Origin: Gammaproteobacteria bacterium Ga0077536
Lineage (GTDB): Bacteria > Pseudomonadota > Gammaproteobacteria > Ga0077536
Direction: 5' to 3'
Length of the DNA: 41,819 nt
Assembly: GCA_001464935.1 (NCBI GenBank)
Contig: LNEL01000017.1
Span: forward strand, 1-41,819
Position 1 is the stretch's first letter. Every line of letters begins with the position of its first letter. The notes below the pieces were generated by a model, which was not told the DNA's origin, ran no database searches, and saw only the letters and a program-made list of their open reading frames with translations. A program made the position numbers and the translations under genes. Positions 41,487 to 41,819 of this stretch are shown here, one piece after another.

Positions 41487-41819
41487 TCAGACGGTGACGA
41501 TGCGCATCGAATAGTCGGTCGCGCGGACGTGCTTGGTCAGCGCGCCGACTGATACGAAATCGACACCCGTCGCTCCGACGGCCGGCAGATCCGTGAGGTC
41601 GAAACCGCCCGACGCCTCGAGCTTCACGCGACCAGCCGTCAACGCGACCGCTTCGCGCATCATCTGCAGAGAGAAATTGTCGAGCAGCAGCATGTCGGCA
41701 CCCGCGCCGAGTGCCGGCTCGATCTGCTCGAGACGTTCGACTTCGACTTCGATCGGCAGCGTCACACCGGCCGCGCGCAGGTTGCCAATGGCGGCGACCA
41801 CCGAGCCGGCTGCGGCGAT
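41487..41819 (-). CDS. nadC: Nicotinate-nucleotide pyrophosphorylase, C-terminal part (cut by window end)
   Basis: The frame is open to the last base, so only the last 110 codons are present. EVEVERLEQIEPALGAGADMLLLDNFSLQMMREAV, RVKLEASGGFDLTDLPAVGATGVDFVSVGALTKHV and the final DYSMRI are the well-conserved C-terminal barrel of NadC, which makes nicotinate mononucleotide from quinolinate. The relatives ModD and NadC share this region; the LEASGG and SVGALTKH wording favours NadC. It is convergent with fchA, 18 bases away. Confidence 0.92.
   Translation of the reverse strand: MAAAGSVVAAIGNLRAAGVTLPIEVEVERLEQIEPALGAGADMLLLDNFSLQMMREAVALTAGRVKLEASGGFDLTDLPAVGATGVDFVSVGALTKHVRATDYSMRIVTV

Overview
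The window is 41.8 kb of G+C-rich (about two thirds by eye), densely coded chromosome from a free-living proteobacterium. The gene set points to a gammaproteobacterium with an environmental, oxidative lifestyle: the hom-thrC-RpfE-like-recJ and prfB-lysS runs, a homodimeric AceE-type pyruvate dehydrogenase with a two-lipoyl AceF, the divergent ppsR/ppsA pair, and a perfect CRP-type site. Flavin oxygenases, an MmgE/PrpD protein and the methylotroph-type genes mtdA and fchA fit an environmental genus, perhaps near Nevskiales/Steroidobacterales; that placement is inference. I see no rRNA, tRNA, CRISPR array, prophage or transposase gene. Both ends cut genes: hom on the left and nadC on the right.

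Layout. 1-4.3 kb: threonine synthesis (hom end, thrC), an RpfE-family protein and recJ, joined by short overlaps or gaps. 4.5-5.0 kb: a CsbD-like stress protein and a small lipoprotein. 5.0-7.9 kb: a nitrilase-superfamily amidase and a TetR repressor, divergent from an NtaA/DszA-type flavin monooxygenase, with a palindromic operator in the shared promoter region. 8.2-11.2 kb: a small DksA-like zinc finger protein, prfB with its programmed +1 frameshift, and lysS. 11.4-13.4 kb: a three-gene RiPP cassette of the HvfABC/bufferin type, made of a secreted precursor with six Cys motifs spaced exactly ten residues apart, a DUF692 multinuclear-iron enzyme and its DUF2063 partner. This is the most interesting system here and is probably a copper-binding peptide pathway. 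13.5-15.8 kb: a membrane PAS-GGDEF-EAL protein whose two catalytic domains both look degenerate, with a perfect TGTGA-N6-TCACA palindrome upstream. 16.0-17.3 kb: argG. 17.5-23.1 kb (minus strand): aceE-aceF followed by a Nudix hydrolase and a YbfF-like esterase. 23.3-27.0 kb: an M17 aminopeptidase and a Baeyer-Villiger-type monooxygenase. 27.2-33.2 kb: a tightly packed eight-gene minus-strand run (MmgE/PrpD, membrane protein, exported protein, LOG, HAD phosphatase, exported protein, HAD hydrolase, lipoprotein). 33.5-35.6 kb: a secreted MhpD-fold protein that seems to lack its metal ligands, and an unassigned polytopic transporter-like protein. 35.6-38.9 kb: ppsR and ppsA. 39.0-41.8 kb: an unassigned 241-aa protein, mtdA divergent from fchA, and the end of nadC.

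How the parts work together. Central carbon flow is represented by pyruvate dehydrogenase, PEP synthase with its regulatory kinase/phosphorylase, and the MtdA/FchA one-carbon branch. The TetR locus looks like an inducible module that oxidises and then hydrolyses a nitrogenous compound. The Hvf cassette exports a modified cysteine peptide to the periplasm. Two non-coding repeat types are present: a dispersed inverted repeat with CCACCGAGAACACC arms (two copies) and a nested GGGG-TCTGT-CCCC hairpin of REP type.
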